From Carthagonibacter sp032251515 (GTDB lineage Bacteria; Gemmatimonadota; Gemmatimonadetes; Palauibacterales; Palauibacteraceae): a DNA stretch of 64,000 nucleotides. Under the pieces are notes generated by a model, which saw nothing but the letters and a program-made list of their open reading frames with translations, was not told the DNA's origin and searched no databases. The stretch is taken from positions 22,586-86,585 of the forward strand of contig JAVVDU010000005.1 of NCBI GenBank assembly GCA_032251515.1, in the 5' to 3' direction. A program made the translations under genes and the position numbers. How positions within the stretch are numbered: the stretch's first letter is position 1; every line of letters starts with the position of its first letter. Below, in pieces: positions 43,285 through 52,819 of this stretch.

Positions 43285-46221
43285 TCAGAAGTCCGTCGCC
43301 CAGAGGACGCGCAGCAGCGAGAACCGGCCGAGGCTCGGCGTGCCGGGGAACGACTGGTACTCGTCGTCCAGCACGTTCGAGATGTCGAGCTGCACGCTGA
43401 TCTCCCGGTTGCCGGGGATCCGGTAGCCGACGTTCACGTCGAACACGGCGTACTCCTCCACGTCACCCTCGAACACGCCCGATTCCACAGGAAATGCGTC
43501 CACGTAGCGGCCGCGCACGCCCGCGTTGAAGCCCGACTGCGGCTCCCGGTAGGTGAGCCCCAGCGAGCCCTTCCAGCGCGGGGCGTTCAGCGCCACCGTC
43601 TCCGACCCGGCATCGAAGCGGTCCTCCTCGACGTACGACACCGTGCCCGTCGCCTCCCAGCGGTCGTTGAGCACGTAGGTGAGCGAGGCGTCGCCGCCGA
43701 AGTAGTCGAAGTCGCCGAGGTTCCGGTAGGTGAGCAGGATCGGGGCGTCGGTCAACCCGCCCGCGGTCGTGGGCGCCACCGAGCCCAGCGGGATCTGGCT
43801 CATCTGCGTGGCGAGCTGCGTGGCGGTCGCCTCCGCCGTGGCGGCGTCCGGGAACGCCACGCCGACGAGCGCCGTGAACCGCTCGCGCAGGAAGGCCTCG
43901 GTCTGCTGGAAGGGAAGGAAGCTGTTCGGCGTGAACGGCCGCAGCGCCGAGATGAAGTCGCTCACGTCGGTGAAGTACAGGTTCGCGCCGAGCAGCAGGT
44001 TGCTGCCAAACAGCAGGCCCTTGTAGCCGACCTCGAACGTCTGCCAGATCGTCGCGTCCAGGTTCGGCACGTCCGCGATCTCCCGCACGGACGCGGCCGT
44101 GGCGGGGTCGAAGCCGCCCGTCTCGGGGTCGAGCAGGAGCCCGATCACCGGGATCTGCTCGTTCGTCGGCGCTCCTCCCAGGGCGGGATTCTGGGCCGCA
44201 TCGAGCAGGCCGCCCGCCTGCGGGTTCGACGCCCGCACGATTTCGGTGGCCAGCGAGAACACGTCGGGCGTCTGCGTGGAGAGCGGGGTCCTCGGCGACT
44301 GTCCGATGAGCGGCGCGAAGGGCGACAGGTGCGTCGGGAAGCCCGCCCCGTCACGCGCGAAGGTGAACCCGTCCTCCGTCGGGCCCTGGGCCCGAACGTC
44401 GTAGCGGAACGGCGTCCCGGGAAGCGGAATCGGCTGCGCCGAGATGTCGAGGAACAGGTTCAGCGTGGTCGGCGTCGAAAAGGCCCGGTTGTAGCTCGCC
44501 CGGATGCTCCGCTCCGGGGTCGGCTTGAACACAATCGCGGCGCGCGGCGAGAACACGAGGTCATCGAGGCGCGAGTGGTCGTCCAGGCGGGCCGCGAGGA
44601 CCAGGTTCCACTGGTCGGTCAGGTGGCCGTCGTACTGGACGTAGCCGCCGAACTCGTCGACCTCGTCGTCGTCCTCGTGCCGTCCGTTGATCGTCCCCTC
44701 GGACTTCGGCACCGTGCGCAGGTAGTCGAGGCCGTAGATCAGGTCGTGGCCGTCCGCCACCGAGTACTGGTGCTGGAGCTGTGCCACGAACAGGCTGGAC
44801 TTGTCGACCAGGGGCCGGCCGGCCCGCAGCAGGAACGTCTCGTCGTTGTCGCTCTTGTTGAAGAACACCTGCCCGAACAGGTCCTTGTAGCTGGCGCGGG
44901 CCTGCCCGTACCACAGGGCCCAGTCCTGGACCTGGCCGGCGCCGATTCCCGTGAGGTCGACGCTGTTCTCCGCCATGGTGCGGCCGCCCGACAAGACAAT
45001 GTCCCAGTCCTCGGTCGGCCGCCAGTCGGCCCGCAGGTCCAGCGCCCAACGCTCGAGGTCGAGGTCCCGGCCGCCGGCCACGTTCGCGACGCGCGTCTCG
45101 AGCTGCTGCTGGCTCTCCGCCGTGAGCCCGCCGAGCGGGGTGCGCGGCAGGTCGCCCGTGAAGTTGAGGCAGGGTGCCTGCGTCGCGTCGAACCCGAGGG
45201 CGGTGCAGGCCGTCGCCAGGTCTCGCTGGATCGCCTCCTCGCGGTCGGTGAAGCGGTAGTCCTCGCCTGTGAAGTACTGGCCGGACAGCTTGACGCCGAA
45301 CTCGTCGCTCACCTTGTAGGCGATCCGGCCCTCCGTCTGCCAGACCTCCTCGTCGCTTCCGTCCGTAGGGATCGCCGTCGGGCCGGAGACGGGGAGGTTG
45401 ACGGCGGTCTCGAATCCGTCCTGCTGGCGGATGCCGCCCGCCACGCTCAGCGAGATGCCCGGCCGGTCGATCGGCGAGTTCGTAATGTAGTGAATGACGC
45501 CGTTCGCCGCGTTCGGGCCGTACAGCGCCGAGCCCGGACCGAGCACGACCTCCACGCGGTCGATGTCGAGGTTCGTAGTGGGTTGCAGGTGCGTGACGTT
45601 GGCGCGCAGCGACGGCACCCGCGCGATGCGGTTGTCCGTCAGGGTGAGCGTCTGGCCGGAGAAGATGTTGTTGAAACCGCGCACGACCGTGTAGCTCTGC
45701 TGCAGTCCGGCCGTGATCACGTCCACGCCGGCCTTCTCCTTCACGTGGTCGGAGATCGTGATCGTGGGACGCTCGCGCACGTCCTCGGTGGTGACGACCT
45801 CGACCGCGGCGGGCGCGTCCAGCGCCTTCTCGACCCGCTTGGACGTGGTGACCGTGATCGGGTTCAGGTTGAAGCTGCGCTCGCTCAGCACGGCGTTCAG
45901 CGAGGTCGTCTCGCCGGACCGGATCGTCACTCCCGGCACCCGCTCGACACTCCAGCCCGCCAGCGTGAACCGCACCTCCCAGGTGCCGGCGGGAACGCCG
46001 GTGATGCGGTAGGCCCCACCACCTCCCGACAGCGCCGCCGCCACGACGCGCTCTCCGTCGAGCACTTCGACCTCGACGGTGGACAGCCCGATTCCCCGGC
46101 TCGCGTCGGTGACCGTTCCAGCCAGGGCCCCCTCCTGCGCCGCGCCGGCGCGCGGGAGAAGGAGCGACAGAAGGAGCGCGGGCAGGACGGCCCACGCGGT
46201 ACGCACCGCGGATCCAGCCAT
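43285..46221 (-). CDS. TonB-dependent outer-membrane receptor
   Basis: A 978-aa receptor: signal peptide (LLLPRAGAAQ), carboxypeptidase-regulatory-like N-domain (ALAGTVTDASRGIGLSTVEV, residues 32-115), plug domain starting PITVTTSKRVEKALDAPAAVE with the conserved RGFNN and GPGSALYGPNAANGVIHYIT, then a barrel of about 22 strands ending FSLLRVLWATDF (C-terminal Phe). Imports scarce large ligands with energy from TonB-ExbBD; ligand unknown. The N-domain is typical of Bacteroidota/Gemmatimonadota receptors. Separated from the ExbB-like gene upstream by a strong hairpin, so probably transcribed separately. Confidence 0.95.
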   Translation of the reverse strand: MAGSAVRTAWAVLPALLLSLLLPRAGAAQEGALAGTVTDASRGIGLSTVEVEVLDGERVVAAALSGGGGAYRITGVPAGTWEVRFTLAGWSVERVPGVTIRSGETTSLNAVLSERSFNLNPITVTTSKRVEKALDAPAAVEVVTTEDVRERPTITISDHVKEKAGVDVITAGLQQSYTVVRGFNNIFSGQTLTLTDNRIARVPSLRANVTHLQPTTNLDIDRVEVVLGPGSALYGPNAANGVIHYITNSPIDRPGISLSVAGGIRQQDGFETAVNLPVSGPTAIPTDGSDEEVWQTEGRIAYKVSDEFGVKLSGQYFTGEDYRFTDREEAIQRDLATACTALGFDATQAPCLNFTGDLPRTPLGGLTAESQQQLETRVANVAGGRDLDLERWALDLRADWRPTEDWDIVLSGGRTMAENSVDLTGIGAGQVQDWALWYGQARASYKDLFGQVFFNKSDNDETFLLRAGRPLVDKSSLFVAQLQHQYSVADGHDLIYGLDYLRTVPKSEGTINGRHEDDDEVDEFGGYVQYDGHLTDQWNLVLAARLDDHSRLDDLVFSPRAAIVFKPTPERSIRASYNRAFSTPTTLNLFLDISAQPIPLPGTPFRYDVRAQGPTEDGFTFARDGAGFPTHLSPFAPLIGQSPRTPLSTQTPDVFSLATEIVRASNPQAGGLLDAAQNPALGGAPTNEQIPVIGLLLDPETGGFDPATAASVREIADVPNLDATIWQTFEVGYKGLLFGSNLLLGANLYFTDVSDFISALRPFTPNSFLPFQQTEAFLRERFTALVGVAFPDAATAEATATQLATQMSQIPLGSVAPTTAGGLTDAPILLTYRNLGDFDYFGGDASLTYVLNDRWEATGTVSYVEEDRFDAGSETVALNAPRWKGSLGLTYREPQSGFNAGVRGRYVDAFPVESGVFEGDVEEYAVFDVNVGYRIPGNREISVQLDISNVLDDEYQSFPGTPSLGRFSLLRVLWATDF

Positions 46222-46348
46222 GGTGTTGCCTCGCGTTGGAGGAAGGCGGGCCGGCCGTGCCTCCCGACGAGCTCGCCAGCGGTTCGAACGCGGAAAGTTG
46301 GGACGCGAGTGCCCGGTTCCGCAAGCAGGACGCAGGTTTCGGGATGCA

Positions 46349-46383
46349 CGACGGGCCCGGAGATCCGTGCTCCGGGCCCGTCG
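46349..46383 (-). terminator. Strong hairpin between ExbB-like gene and receptor
   Basis: Perfect 14-bp stem CGACGGGCCCGGAG / CTCCGGGCCCGTCG with a 7-base loop. It lies 77 bases past the ExbB-like stop and 128 before the receptor start, so it should separate the two transcripts. Confidence 0.7.
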
Positions 46384-46459
46384 AATCCTCGCGGCCGTCC
46401 TGCGCGCGCGGCGACCGCGCGGGGGATCGGAACGTCCCGTCGCGTGACGGGAGCGTGGT

Positions 46460-47164
46460 TCAGGCGCTGCCGCGCTCCACCGCGTGCACCGCGTCGATCA
46501 TCTTCTGCGCGCTCTCCTCCATGTCGATCACGATGCGGTCGACGCGGGAGACGAAGTAGTTGTGCGCGATGTTGATCGGGATCGCGATCGCGAGGCCGGT
46601 GGCCGTCGTGATGAGGGCCACCTTGATGCCGCCCGCGACCAGCGTCGCCTCGACCTCGCCGGCGATCTCGATCGCCTGGAAGGCCTGGATCATCCCGATC
46701 ACCGTCCCCAGGAAGCCGAGCAGCGGGGCGACGTTCGAGAGGGTGGCCAGCCACACGAGGCCGCGCTCCAGCTTGGAGACCTCGATCGCGCCGGCGTTCT
46801 CGATCGCCTGCGTGACGCGCTCCGTGCCCTCGCGATACCGGCGCAGGCCGGCCTTGAGGATCTCGGCGGCGGGAGCGCTGGACTCCTCGCACAGCCCGAG
46901 CGCCTGGTCGAGCCGCTGCTGCGCGATCAGGCCGTCGACCTCACCGAGGAGCTTGCGGTTCGACGCAGCCTTGACCGTGAGGTCGAAGAACTTCCACAGG
47001 ATGATCAGCATCCCGATCGCGAGGCAGGCGCCGAGCGGCCACATCATGAAGCCGCCGGCCTCCCACAGGTCGCCGAGATTGAGCTCCTGCCCCTGTCCGA
47101 GTACCGGCGTCTCCTGCAGCAGCCAGAGCGCCACGCCAGTCAAGTGAGCCAAGGTCTCCTCCAC
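46460..47164 (-). CDS. exbB: MotA/TolQ/ExbB-family proton channel protein
   Basis: A 234-aa inner-membrane protein with three helices: MWPLGACLAIGMLIILWKFF, then SNVAPLLGFLGTVIGMIQAF with the ExbB/TolQ signature, and VALITTATGLAIAIPINIAHN. It harnesses the proton gradient for TonB- or Tol-dependent outer-membrane processes. The expected ExbD/TolR partner is not adjacent. Start is ambiguous: GTG 47164, or TTG 47152 directly after a GGAGG (five-base spacing), which has the better ribosome-binding site. It follows the last gene of the peptide ABC operon by 48 bases, so it may be read through from it. Confidence 0.9.
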   Translation of the reverse strand: MEETLAHLTGVALWLLQETPVLGQGQELNLGDLWEAGGFMMWPLGACLAIGMLIILWKFFDLTVKAASNRKLLGEVDGLIAQQRLDQALGLCEESSAPAAEILKAGLRRYREGTERVTQAIENAGAIEVSKLERGLVWLATLSNVAPLLGFLGTVIGMIQAFQAIEIAGEVEATLVAGGIKVALITTATGLAIAIPINIAHNYFVSRVDRIVIDMEESAQKMIDAVHAVERGSA

Positions 47165-47212
47165 CGTTGATCTGGGTTCCGATCCGTCCCGCGGGCACGC
47201 GGGGTCCGCAAG

Positions 47213-48097
47213 CTATTCGGCCCTCTCTGCCGGTGTCAAGGGAATCCGCGCCGCCAGCAGCTCGCGCGTGTACGAGTGCTGCGGACGTGCGAACACGTCC
47301 GCGGTGGGCCCGCGCTCGACGATCCGCCCGTGCCGCATCACGGCGGTGCGGGCCGCCACGTGCCGGACCACTCCGAGGTCGTGCGAAATGAACAGGAGTG
47401 CGAGCCCGAGGCGCTGCTGCAGGCCGGCCAGGAGGTTGAGCACCTGGGCCTGCACCGACACGTCGAGCGCCGAGATCGGCTCGTCGCACACCACGAGTTC
47501 CGGCTCCACGCTGAGGGCCCGGGCGATGCCGATCCGCTGCCGCTGGCCGCCGGAGAACTCGTGCGGCCAGCGCGCGGCCACGGCCGGGTCGAGGCCCACC
47601 AGGCCCAGCAACTCCTCGACCCGCCGTCCGGCCTCCCGTCCCCGCGCCAGTCCGTGCACGGCCAGCACCTCGCGCAGCATCGCCCCCACGGTGAGCCGCG
47701 GGTTCAGGGCGCCGAACGGGTCCTGGAAGACCACCTGCACGCACCGCCGGAACTCCCGGCGCCCCGCCCGGTCGAGGGTCGCGATGTCCCGGCCGCGCCA
47801 CAGCACCCGCCCCGCGGTCGGCTCCTCGAGGCCGAGCAGGAGGCGCGCCGTGGTGCTCTTTCCCGATCCGGACTCGCCGACCAGCGCCACGGTCTCGCGC
47901 GGCCGGACCTCGAGGTCGATCCCGTCGACGGCCCGCACCGCCGCGCCGCGACGGAAGCCGGGTCCGGAGCGCCCAGCCGCGTATTCCTTCACCAGGGACT
48001 CGGCCCGGAGCAGCGGCTCGCCCGCGACGCCGGTCCGGTTCGGGCCTCCAGGTCGGCCCGCGCCTCCGGTCCGCTCCCCGGATCCCGTGCCGCTCAC
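47213..48097 (-). CDS. dppF: Oligopeptide ABC transporter ATP-binding protein (DppF/OppF-like)
   Basis: A 294-aa ABC ATPase: Walker A GESGSGKSTT, Q-loop VVFQDPFGALNP, signature EFSGGQRQR, Walker B LVVCDEP, H-loop SHDLGVV, and the C-terminal cue RPQHSYTRELL seen in peptide-transporter ATPases. With DppD it powers peptide import. It begins at GTG 48097 in a GTGA overlap with dppD; the first 30 residues are a Gly/Arg-rich leader. Last gene of the five-gene operon. Confidence 0.93.
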   Translation of the reverse strand: MSGTGSGERTGGAGRPGGPNRTGVAGEPLLRAESLVKEYAAGRSGPGFRRGAAVRAVDGIDLEVRPRETVALVGESGSGKSTTARLLLGLEEPTAGRVLWRGRDIATLDRAGRREFRRCVQVVFQDPFGALNPRLTVGAMLREVLAVHGLARGREAGRRVEELLGLVGLDPAVAARWPHEFSGGQRQRIGIARALSVEPELVVCDEPISALDVSVQAQVLNLLAGLQQRLGLALLFISHDLGVVRHVAARTAVMRHGRIVERGPTADVFARPQHSYTRELLAARIPLTPAERAE

Positions 48098-49131
48098 GGT
48101 CCCGCCTCGTGGCCGCCGCCCTCCACCCACCAGCAGGCGGCCCGCCGGTCCGATCCGGAGAGCGGCCGGAGCACGGGCGCTTCGGTCCGGCAGCGGTCGG
48201 CAACATGCGGGCAGCGCGGGTGGAACCGGCAGCCCGGCGGCCACGCCCGCGGCCCGGGCACCGACCCCGGGATCGGCTCCAGCGGCGCGCCGGGGCGGGC
48301 CGGATCGGGCCGGGCGCGCAGGAGGCCCCGGGTGTAGGGGTGGGCCGGGCGGGCGAACAGGTCCGCGGCCGGCGCCTCCTCGACGATCCGGCCCGCGTAC
48401 ATCACGGCGACGCGGTTTGCCACGCGGGCCACCACGGCGAGGTCGTGGGTGATGAGGAGGAGCGCGAGGCCCCGCTCCCGCCGCAGGTCGGCCAGCAGGT
48501 CGAGGATGCGCGCCTGCACCGTGACGTCGAGCGCCGTGGTTGGCTCGTCGGCCACCAGCAGCGCCGGCTCGCCGCCCAGCGCCATGGCGATCATGGCCCG
48601 CTGCCGCTGCCCGCCCGAGAGCTGGTGGGGCCACGCGTCGGCCGCGCGCGCGGGATCGGGGATGCCGACCCGCCCGAGCAGCGACACGACGCGCTCGCGC
48701 GCCGCCCACCCGCGCAGCGGCGTGTGGCGCCGCACCGCCTCGCCCACCTGGTCTCCCACGCGCAGGACGGGGTTCAGACTGGTCATCGGCTCCTGGAAGA
48801 CCATCCCGATCCCGCCGCCCCGTACCTCCCGCAGGCGGCGGGGCGAAGCCTCCAGCAGCTCCTCGCCCCGCCAGCGGATGCTGGAGCCGGGCTGGATCCG
48901 TCCCGGCGGCTCGGGGACGAGGCGGAGGAGGGAGAGCGCGGTGACCGACTTGCCGCAGCCGGACTCGCCCACCAGGCCCAGCGCCTCCCCGGGCGCGAGG
49001 GAGAAGTCGACCCCGTCCACCGCGGGGGCCTCCCCGCCCTCCGCCCGGAACGAGACGCGCAGGTCCCGCACGGCGAGAAGCGGCGCGTCCCGGGCCGGTG
49101 CATCCGGCGGGCCGGCCGGCCGGCCGTTCAT
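48094..49131 (-). CDS. dppD: Oligopeptide ABC transporter ATP-binding protein (DppD/OppD-like)
   Basis: A 345-aa ABC ATPase: Walker A GESGCGKSVT, MVFQEPMTSLNP, signature QLSGGQRQR, Walker B LLVADEPTTALD, THDLAVV, and the family C-terminus PGCRFHPRCPHVADRC, whose Cys cluster can hold an iron-sulphur cluster or structural metal in some members. ATG 49131 is in an ATGA overlap with the permease gene upstream and the gene ends in a GTGA overlap with dppF. Confidence 0.95.
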   Translation of the reverse strand: MNGRPAGPPDAPARDAPLLAVRDLRVSFRAEGGEAPAVDGVDFSLAPGEALGLVGESGCGKSVTALSLLRLVPEPPGRIQPGSSIRWRGEELLEASPRRLREVRGGGIGMVFQEPMTSLNPVLRVGDQVGEAVRRHTPLRGWAARERVVSLLGRVGIPDPARAADAWPHQLSGGQRQRAMIAMALGGEPALLVADEPTTALDVTVQARILDLLADLRRERGLALLLITHDLAVVARVANRVAVMYAGRIVEEAPAADLFARPAHPYTRGLLRARPDPARPGAPLEPIPGSVPGPRAWPPGCRFHPRCPHVADRCRTEAPVLRPLSGSDRRAACWWVEGGGHEAGP

Positions 49132-49994
49132 GCGGCGCGCCTCGGGTCGAGGGCGTCGCGCAGGCCGTCCCCCACCAGGTTGAAGCTCACCACGGTGAGC
49201 ACGATCGCCAGGCCGGGAAAGGTGGAGATCCACCACGCGTCGACGAGCCGGTCGCTGCCCGACTGGATGATGTTCCCCCACGACGCGGTGGGCGGCGGCA
49301 CGCCGAGGCCGAGGTAGCTGAGGGCCGCCTCCGCGAGGATCGCGTTCCCGATCCCCAGCGTCGCCGCTACGATCACCGGCGTGAGCACGTTGGGAAGGAC
49401 GTGCCGCAGCAGCACGCGCGCCGGCCCGAAGCCGAGGGCGCGCGCCGCCTGCACGTACTCCCGCTCCCGCACGCTCAGCACCTGCCCGCGCACCAGGCGC
49501 GACACGCCCATCCAGCCGGTGAGGCCGAGCACCGCGACGATCAGGCCGATCGAGGGCTCGAACAGCGCGACCACGGTGATGAGCAGCACGAGGCGCGGGA
49601 AGGCGAGGAACAGGTCCACGATCCGCATGAGGATCGTGTCCGCCGCGCCGCCCGCGTACCCGGCCACCGCCCCCACCGCCGTCCCCAGCGTGACCGCGAT
49701 CGCCACGGCCAGGAAGCCGATGGCGAGCGAGATGCGCGCCCCGTACAGCACACGGCTCAGGATGTCCCGGCCGAGCTCGTCGGTGCCCATCCAGTGGGCG
49801 GACGAGGGCGGGAGGAGGCGGCCGGTCGCCAGGTTCACCGCGTCCGGGTCGTACGGGGTGAGGACGGGCACGAGCAGCGCCGCGGCGGCGAGCGCGGCGA
49901 GCAGGGCGAGGCCCGCCATCGCCTGCCGATGGCGGCGGAAGCGGAGCCCGGCGAGCGTCCAGGGCGACCGGCCGGGCACGCGCGGCTCAGACAT
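49128..49994 (-). CDS. dppC: Oligopeptide ABC transporter permease (DppC-like)
   Basis: A 288-aa permease with about six helices and the binding-protein-dependent transport signature (YVQAARALGFGPARVLLRHVLPN: the EAA-type loop that contacts the ATPases). The N-terminal HWMGTDELGRDILSRVLYGAR is diagnostic of the DppC/OppC class. Overlaps dppB by 8 bases and dppD by 4. Confidence 0.95.
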   Translation of the reverse strand: MSEPRVPGRSPWTLAGLRFRRHRQAMAGLALLAALAAAALLVPVLTPYDPDAVNLATGRLLPPSSAHWMGTDELGRDILSRVLYGARISLAIGFLAVAIAVTLGTAVGAVAGYAGGAADTILMRIVDLFLAFPRLVLLITVVALFEPSIGLIVAVLGLTGWMGVSRLVRGQVLSVREREYVQAARALGFGPARVLLRHVLPNVLTPVIVAATLGIGNAILAEAALSYLGLGVPPPTASWGNIIQSGSDRLVDAWWISTFPGLAIVLTVVSFNLVGDGLRDALDPRRAA

Positions 49995-50961
49995 GCCGGA
50001 TGCGCGGGTCTGCGACGGCGTACAGCAGGTCGGCCAGCAGGCTGCCGGCCAGGACGAGCACGCCGAACAGGAAGCTCGCCGCCATGACGAGCGGGTAGTC
50101 GCGGGCGAGGATCCCGTCGTACATCAACCGCCCCATGCCGGGCCACGAGAACACCACTTCGATCACCACGGCGCCGCCGAACAGGACGGGCAGGTAGAGC
50201 CCCAGGAGACTGATGAGCGGCAGGAGGGCGTTGCGCAGCGCGTGGCGCAGGATCACCACGCGCTCGGGAAGCCCCTTGGCGCGGGCCGTCCGCACGTAAT
50301 CCTGGCGGATCACCTCGAGCATCTCGCCGCGGGCGTAGCGCGCCACCCCCGCCGCCGAGGCGAGGCCGAGGGCGATGGTCGGAAGCACGAGGTGCGCCGC
50401 CACGTCGGCCACCTTGCCGAGCGGGCCGAGCAGGTCGTGGTCCACCGAGGTCATCCCCGAGACCGGCAGGTCGAGTCCGGGAACCGCGCCGGAGGCGACG
50501 AGCAGCACCAGCATCAGCCCGAGCCAGAAGCCGGGCATGGAGTAGAGGAACAGCATCGCCAGGGTGAGCACAGCGTCGGAGCGGCGGTACTGCCGGACGG
50601 CCTGGAAGGCGCCCAGCGCGCCGCCCGCCACGAACGTCACGACCAGCGAGGCGCCGCCGAGCAGGAGGGTGTTCGGAAGCGCGTCGGCGAGCACATCCCG
50701 CACCGGCCGGTACTGCGAGAAGCTGTAGCCGAAGTCGCCCGTGAGAAACGCCCGCAGCCAGCTCAGGTACTGGACGTGCAGCGGGCGGTCGAGGCCCATG
50801 CTCGCACGCATCCTCTCGAGCACTTCGGGGGGAATGGACGGATCGAACCACAGGGCGGTCGGGTCGCCGGGGGCGAGGTGGAGGACGATGAAGATGAGGG
50901 TCGCGATCCCCAGCAGCAGGGGGACCGCCTGCAGGGCGCGCCGCAGCAGGTAGCGGATCAG
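49987..50961 (-). CDS. dppB: Oligopeptide ABC transporter permease (DppB-like), probable CTG start
   Basis: A 324-aa permease: first helix IRYLLRRALQAVPLLLGIAT, then APGDPTALW, the DppB-type TGDFGYS motif and EAA loop (YVRTARAKGLPERVVILRHALRN). By homology the protein should begin at LIRYLLRR; the only start codon there is CTG at 50961, in a CTGA overlap with the stop of the binding-protein gene, exactly parallel to the other ATGA/GTGA overlaps in the operon. The next in-frame GTG is about 20 codons upstream in the partner's coding sequence and would add a polar leader. Confidence 0.9.
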   Translation of the reverse strand: MIRYLLRRALQAVPLLLGIATLIFIVLHLAPGDPTALWFDPSIPPEVLERMRASMGLDRPLHVQYLSWLRAFLTGDFGYSFSQYRPVRDVLADALPNTLLLGGASLVVTFVAGGALGAFQAVRQYRRSDAVLTLAMLFLYSMPGFWLGLMLVLLVASGAVPGLDLPVSGMTSVDHDLLGPLGKVADVAAHLVLPTIALGLASAAGVARYARGEMLEVIRQDYVRTARAKGLPERVVILRHALRNALLPLISLLGLYLPVLFGGAVVIEVVFSWPGMGRLMYDGILARDYPLVMAASFLFGVLVLAGSLLADLLYAVADPRIRHV

Positions 50962-52733
50962 CGCCGGGACTCCGCGCGGTCCCCGCGGGCGCGGGGCTCC
51001 AGCCACCACTCCGCCGCGCCGAGGATCGCGGCACGCGCGTCGGGGCGCACGCCGCGCAGCTCCCGGCGGCGCGCGAGGACCGACTCCACGTCGTACAGGA
51101 ACGTGTACGGCTGCGCCTCGGCCACCATGCGGCCGTAGCGGGCCACGAGCCGGGCCTGGACGTCGGGCCCCACCACGAGCTGCAGCGAGTCGAGTAAGGC
51201 GTCGAGCTCGGGCCGGCACCAGCCGGTGAACTGGAACGGCGAGGTCGGGCGGTCGCAGGCGAACATGTCCCGGTCGTCCAGCATCACGTCCCGCACCCAG
51301 CCGACGAGGAAGGCGTCGAAGCGGCGGTCGGGGCCGGTGACGAGCGGGACCAGGGCGGCCTGCTCCCGCACGCGCGTACTGACCTCCACGCCGACATCCC
51401 GGAGGTTCGCCTGCGCGATCGCCGCCACCTGCGCCCAGTCATCGCGCGGCGTGTGCAGGAGGTCGAACTGGAAGGACCGCCCGTCGCGGTCGCGGATCCC
51501 GTCCCCGTCCGAGTCGGTCCAGCCGGCGGCGGCGAGCAGGGTCCGGGCCGAGTCCGGCGCGAAGGGGAGCGGGGCGAGCGTGGAGTCGAACGCGGGGTGC
51601 CAGCGGCCGACCGGCCCGGCCAGCACCCGCCCGTACGGCCCGCGCACCACCTCGCGGATCCCCTCCCGGTCGATCGCGAGGGTCAGGGCCCGACGCACGG
51701 CCGGATCGGTCAGCGGCGGGCGGCGCGTGTTCCAAGCGATGAACGCGTACTCGGGCGCCGCGAAGCCGGCGACCGCGACGGCCGTGTCCGCGGCGAGCCG
51801 GGCCGCGGCATCGGGGGTCACGTCGAGCAGCAGGTGGACCCTCCCGCGCTTCAGCTCCGCCTCCGCCACCGCGCCGTCGGGGATCTGCCGATACACGTAG
51901 CGGTCCACGTACGGCCGGCCGCCGAGCGCCTCGGGGAAGTCCGGGTTCGCCTCGAACACCCAGCGGTCGCCGGGCACGCGGCGGAGGAAGCGGAACGGGC
52001 CCGCTCCCACGGGCTCGGTCGTGCCGAACGGGTGCCGCTCCAGCTCCTCCGGCGGCACGTCGCCCAGGATGTGCTCGGGCAGGATCGCGGTGCGCATCCA
52101 CCCGTACAGGAGGTGGGCGCGGGGCCGCACCGTGAAGCGGATCGTGTGCTCGTCCAGGACCTCCGCCGCCTCCCAGGCGTCGAAGTAGGCCGGGTTCGCG
52201 AACGGGACGGCCGGATCGATGGCGCGCTCCCAGGTGAAGGCGACGTCCCGCGCCGTGACCGGGTGGCCGTCGTGCCAGCGCACGTCGTCGCGCAGGCGGA
52301 AGGTCACGCGGTCGCCGCGGGCATCGAAGCTCCAGCTCTCGGCGAGGCGCGGCAGGGGCTCGGCCCCGGGACCCTCGGCCACCAGCGTGATGTGCAGGAG
52401 GTGAATCTGGTGCTCGAGGCTGGGCCGGTCCGCCACGATGAGCGGGTTCATGGTGAGCAGGTCGCCCGGTCCCGCCACCACCACCGTGCCCCCGTACCGC
52501 TCCTCCTCCGGAACGCGGGGCCGTGCTTCCGCCGCGGCGCCGTCTCCCCCGCGACCCCAGGAGGTCGGCGGCGGCGCCTCGTCGCCGGCATCCCGGCCGG
52601 CGTCGCAGCCGGCGGCCGCGAGCAGGAGCGCCGCGAGCAGCGCCGGCGGAGCGGCGGAGCGGCGAAGGGAACCCGGCCGCCGGCGGGCGGACGGGAGCGG
52701 GCGGCGCGGGGACGTCGAACTCGGAGCGTTCAC
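50958..52733 (-). CDS. dppA: Oligopeptide ABC transporter substrate-binding lipoprotein (DppA/OppA-like)
   Basis: A 591-aa family-5 solute-binding lipoprotein (LLLAAAGC, Cys43). Typical strings: LAESWSFDARGDRVTFRLRD, DVRWHDGHPVTARDVAFTWE, VGAGPFRF, TDPAVRRALTLAIDREGI, and the DSDGDGIRDRDG element of bacterial peptide-binding proteins. Captures peptides in the periplasm (or at the outer surface) for DppBCDF. First gene of the operon; its stop overlaps the dppB start. An 86-base gap to the lipoate-ligase gene upstream shows no strong terminator. Confidence 0.93.
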   Translation of the reverse strand: MNAPSSTSPRRPLPSARRRPGSLRRSAAPPALLAALLLAAAGCDAGRDAGDEAPPPTSWGRGGDGAAAEARPRVPEEERYGGTVVVAGPGDLLTMNPLIVADRPSLEHQIHLLHITLVAEGPGAEPLPRLAESWSFDARGDRVTFRLRDDVRWHDGHPVTARDVAFTWERAIDPAVPFANPAYFDAWEAAEVLDEHTIRFTVRPRAHLLYGWMRTAILPEHILGDVPPEELERHPFGTTEPVGAGPFRFLRRVPGDRWVFEANPDFPEALGGRPYVDRYVYRQIPDGAVAEAELKRGRVHLLLDVTPDAAARLAADTAVAVAGFAAPEYAFIAWNTRRPPLTDPAVRRALTLAIDREGIREVVRGPYGRVLAGPVGRWHPAFDSTLAPLPFAPDSARTLLAAAGWTDSDGDGIRDRDGRSFQFDLLHTPRDDWAQVAAIAQANLRDVGVEVSTRVREQAALVPLVTGPDRRFDAFLVGWVRDVMLDDRDMFACDRPTSPFQFTGWCRPELDALLDSLQLVVGPDVQARLVARYGRMVAEAQPYTFLYDVESVLARRRELRGVRPDARAAILGAAEWWLEPRARGDRAESRR

Positions 52734-52819
52734 GGCCGGAAACCTAGGCCGCGTCGTGCCGGCCTGAAAGGCGCGGCGCGGGCGGGCGGCGCGGACTCCG
52801 GCTCATGCCGCGCTCCGCC

